64,000 nt of DNA from Rhizobium herbae (GTDB lineage: Bacteria > Pseudomonadota > Alphaproteobacteria > Rhizobiales > Rhizobiaceae), in NCBI RefSeq assembly GCF_017873135.1, contig NZ_JAGGJV010000007.1:124001-188000 (forward strand), read 5' to 3'. A program made the position numbers and the translations under genes. Shown one piece after another: positions 62,997 to 64,000 of this stretch (the first letter of the stretch is position 1; each line of letters opens with the position of its first letter). The notes beneath the pieces were generated by a model. It searched no databases. It saw only the letters and a list, made by a program, of their open reading frames with translations, and was not told the DNA's origin.

Positions 62997-64000
62997 TCAA
63001 GCCTTCTTCAAATAGACGATGAAACGGGTTCCGCGGTCGTCGCTCGATACGTCCATGCGGCCGCCATAATCGGCGACGATGTCCTTGGAGATAACCAGCC
63101 CCAGCCCCAAGCCGCCTTCCTTCGAGGTGTTGAAGGGCGTGAACAATCCTTCGCGGATCTCCGGCGAAATGCCCGGCCCGTTGTCCGAGACTGCCAACAA
63201 CACCTCTTTTGCGTCGTCTTCGATCCGAACCTCGACGTGGCCCCTCTCGCCTTTCGGTGCCACGGCCTCCAGCGCATTCTGAAGGAGGTTGATCAGCACC
63301 TGCTCCAACCGGATGCGGTTGCCCATGACCTGAAGACCTTCAGGCGGCAGAAGGATATCCAGCACATCCATGCGCCCGGAAAAACGGCTGCGCAGCAACA
63401 TGACCGCGCCTTCGATGACATCCTTCATCTCGGTTGGCTCGGCAGTGCCGCGACCCTTGCGGGCGAATGCCTTCAACTCGTCGGTGATCGTGCCGATCCG
63501 TTCGGTCAGCGCGGCAATGCTTTCCAGATTTTCGCCGGCCGGCGCTGTCTGGCCGCGATCGAGGAAGACGCGCGCATTGTCGGCATAGGCGCGAATGGTC
63601 GCGACCGGTTGATTGATCTCATGGGCGACGCCGGCTGCGACCTGGCCGAGGATCGCCAGCCTGTTGGCCTGCACCAGATCCTGCTGCACGGCCTGCAATT
63701 TTTGCTCGGTGTTTCTGTGATCGGTGATTTCCGTCTGCAAGCGGTCGCGCGCCTGACTGAGATCCAGCGTCCGTTCGGCCACGCGCCGCTCCAGGTCCTC
63801 CCGTGCCCGCTGTTCGTTGAATATCCGCAACGCGATTAGGTGCCGGCGGCGCAGCAGGAAGGCGGCACAGGCCAGCAGCGGCAAAAGAACGAGCAGTGCC
63901 AGCATGCGGGCTTCGCGCACGCCCGCATCGACCGAAGGCTCCGATGCCACCAGGTGCTGCAATTGCCATCCCGTCATCGGAATTTGAACCCGCACATCAA
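62997..64000 (-). CDS. dctB: Sensor histidine kinase, DctB type (C-terminal part; start beyond window)
   Basis: The gene runs off the right edge; at least 334 residues are visible. Visible order: end of the periplasmic sensor region, TM2 ([18 protein letters not shown]), a coiled-coil linker ([25 protein letters not shown]), HisKA with the H-box [20 protein letters not shown], and HATPase with N-box [12 protein letters not shown]1 [10 protein letters not shown] and G2 [12 protein letters not shown]. The H-box HEINQP form is that of DctB-like kinases. It partners the DctD-like regulator. Confidence 0.88.
   Translation of the reverse strand, partial: DVRVQIPMTGWQLQHLVASEPSVDAGVREARMLALLVLLPLLACAAFLLRRRHLIALRIFNEQRAREDLERRVAERTLDLSQARDRLQTEITDHRNTEQKLQAVQQDLVQANRLAILGQVAAGVAHEINQPVATIRAYADNARVFLDRGQTAPAGENLESIAALTERIGTITDELKAFARKGRGTAEPTEMKDVIEGAVMLLRSRFSGRMDVLDILLPPEGLQVMGNRIRLEQVLINLLQNALEAVAPKGERGHVEVRIEDDAKEVLLAVSDNGPGISPEIREGLFTPFNTSKEGGLGLGLVISKDIVADYGGRMDVSSDDRGTRFIVYLKKA

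Overview
The window reads as part of a chromosome, chromid or megaplasmid of an alphaproteobacterium of the order Rhizobiales, most likely Rhizobiaceae. The support is indirect: GC-rich codons, a very high density of ABC uptake operons, MetNIQ, DctB/DctD-like and OmpR-type regulators, and protein styles typical of that group. No rRNA, tRNA, CRISPR array, insertion sequence, phage gene or replication origin was recognised. Nearly everything is about acquiring carbon, nitrogen and sulfur, plus one accessory two-component island and one giant secreted protein.

Layout. 1-1693: end of a dipeptide-type ABC operon (Tat-exported binding protein, leftward). 2084-10053: a sugar locus with a DeoR repressor divergent from a class I aldolase, a PfkB kinase, a MalK-type ATPase and, after an 828-bp gap, a binding protein and two permeases. 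10191-16067: an island of unknown proteins (a membrane-anchored protein, a membrane-embedded serine-hydrolase-like protein, two paralogous receiver-like proteins without the phosphoacceptor, a two-TM protein) ending in an OmpR-type response regulator and its kinase. Three promoters in this island share a triple repeat with exact 10-bp phasing. 16823-17668: cysE. 17806-24129 (leftward): aminotransferase, FAD-linked 2-hydroxyacid dehydrogenase, MetQ-MetN-MetI and a 2-oxoglutarate/Fe(II) oxygenase. 24569-28101: a small protein, an RBBP9-type hydrolase and an SsuABC-like sulfonate transporter. 28237-33622: RND efflux pump with a divergent TetR repressor and a clear palindromic operator.

33863-42187: an organosulfur operon, msuE (FMN reductase), sfnG (dimethylsulfone monooxygenase), a complete branched-chain-amino-acid-type ABC transporter and sfnB. 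With cysE, MetNIQ and SsuABC this makes much of the left and centre a sulfur-scavenging region.

42327-52284 (leftward) is the best resolved system. A sigma-54 -24/-12 promoter is followed directly by a guanidine-I (ykkC) riboswitch with a terminator/SD-sequestering expression platform, then an ABC transporter, two DUF1989 proteins, a biotin-dependent carboxylase usually named urea carboxylase, allophanate hydrolase and a possible 32-aa protein. The riboswitch and DUF1989 pair indicate guanidine rather than urea as the nitrogen substrate, and the sigma-54 element implies nitrogen limitation as a second input.

52637-61177 is a 2,846-residue RTX/cadherin-type secreted protein with six complete 195-residue tandem repeats (585-bp DNA period). 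61646-64000 is a DctD-like sigma-54 activator and the C-terminal part of its DctB-like sensor, which runs off the window.
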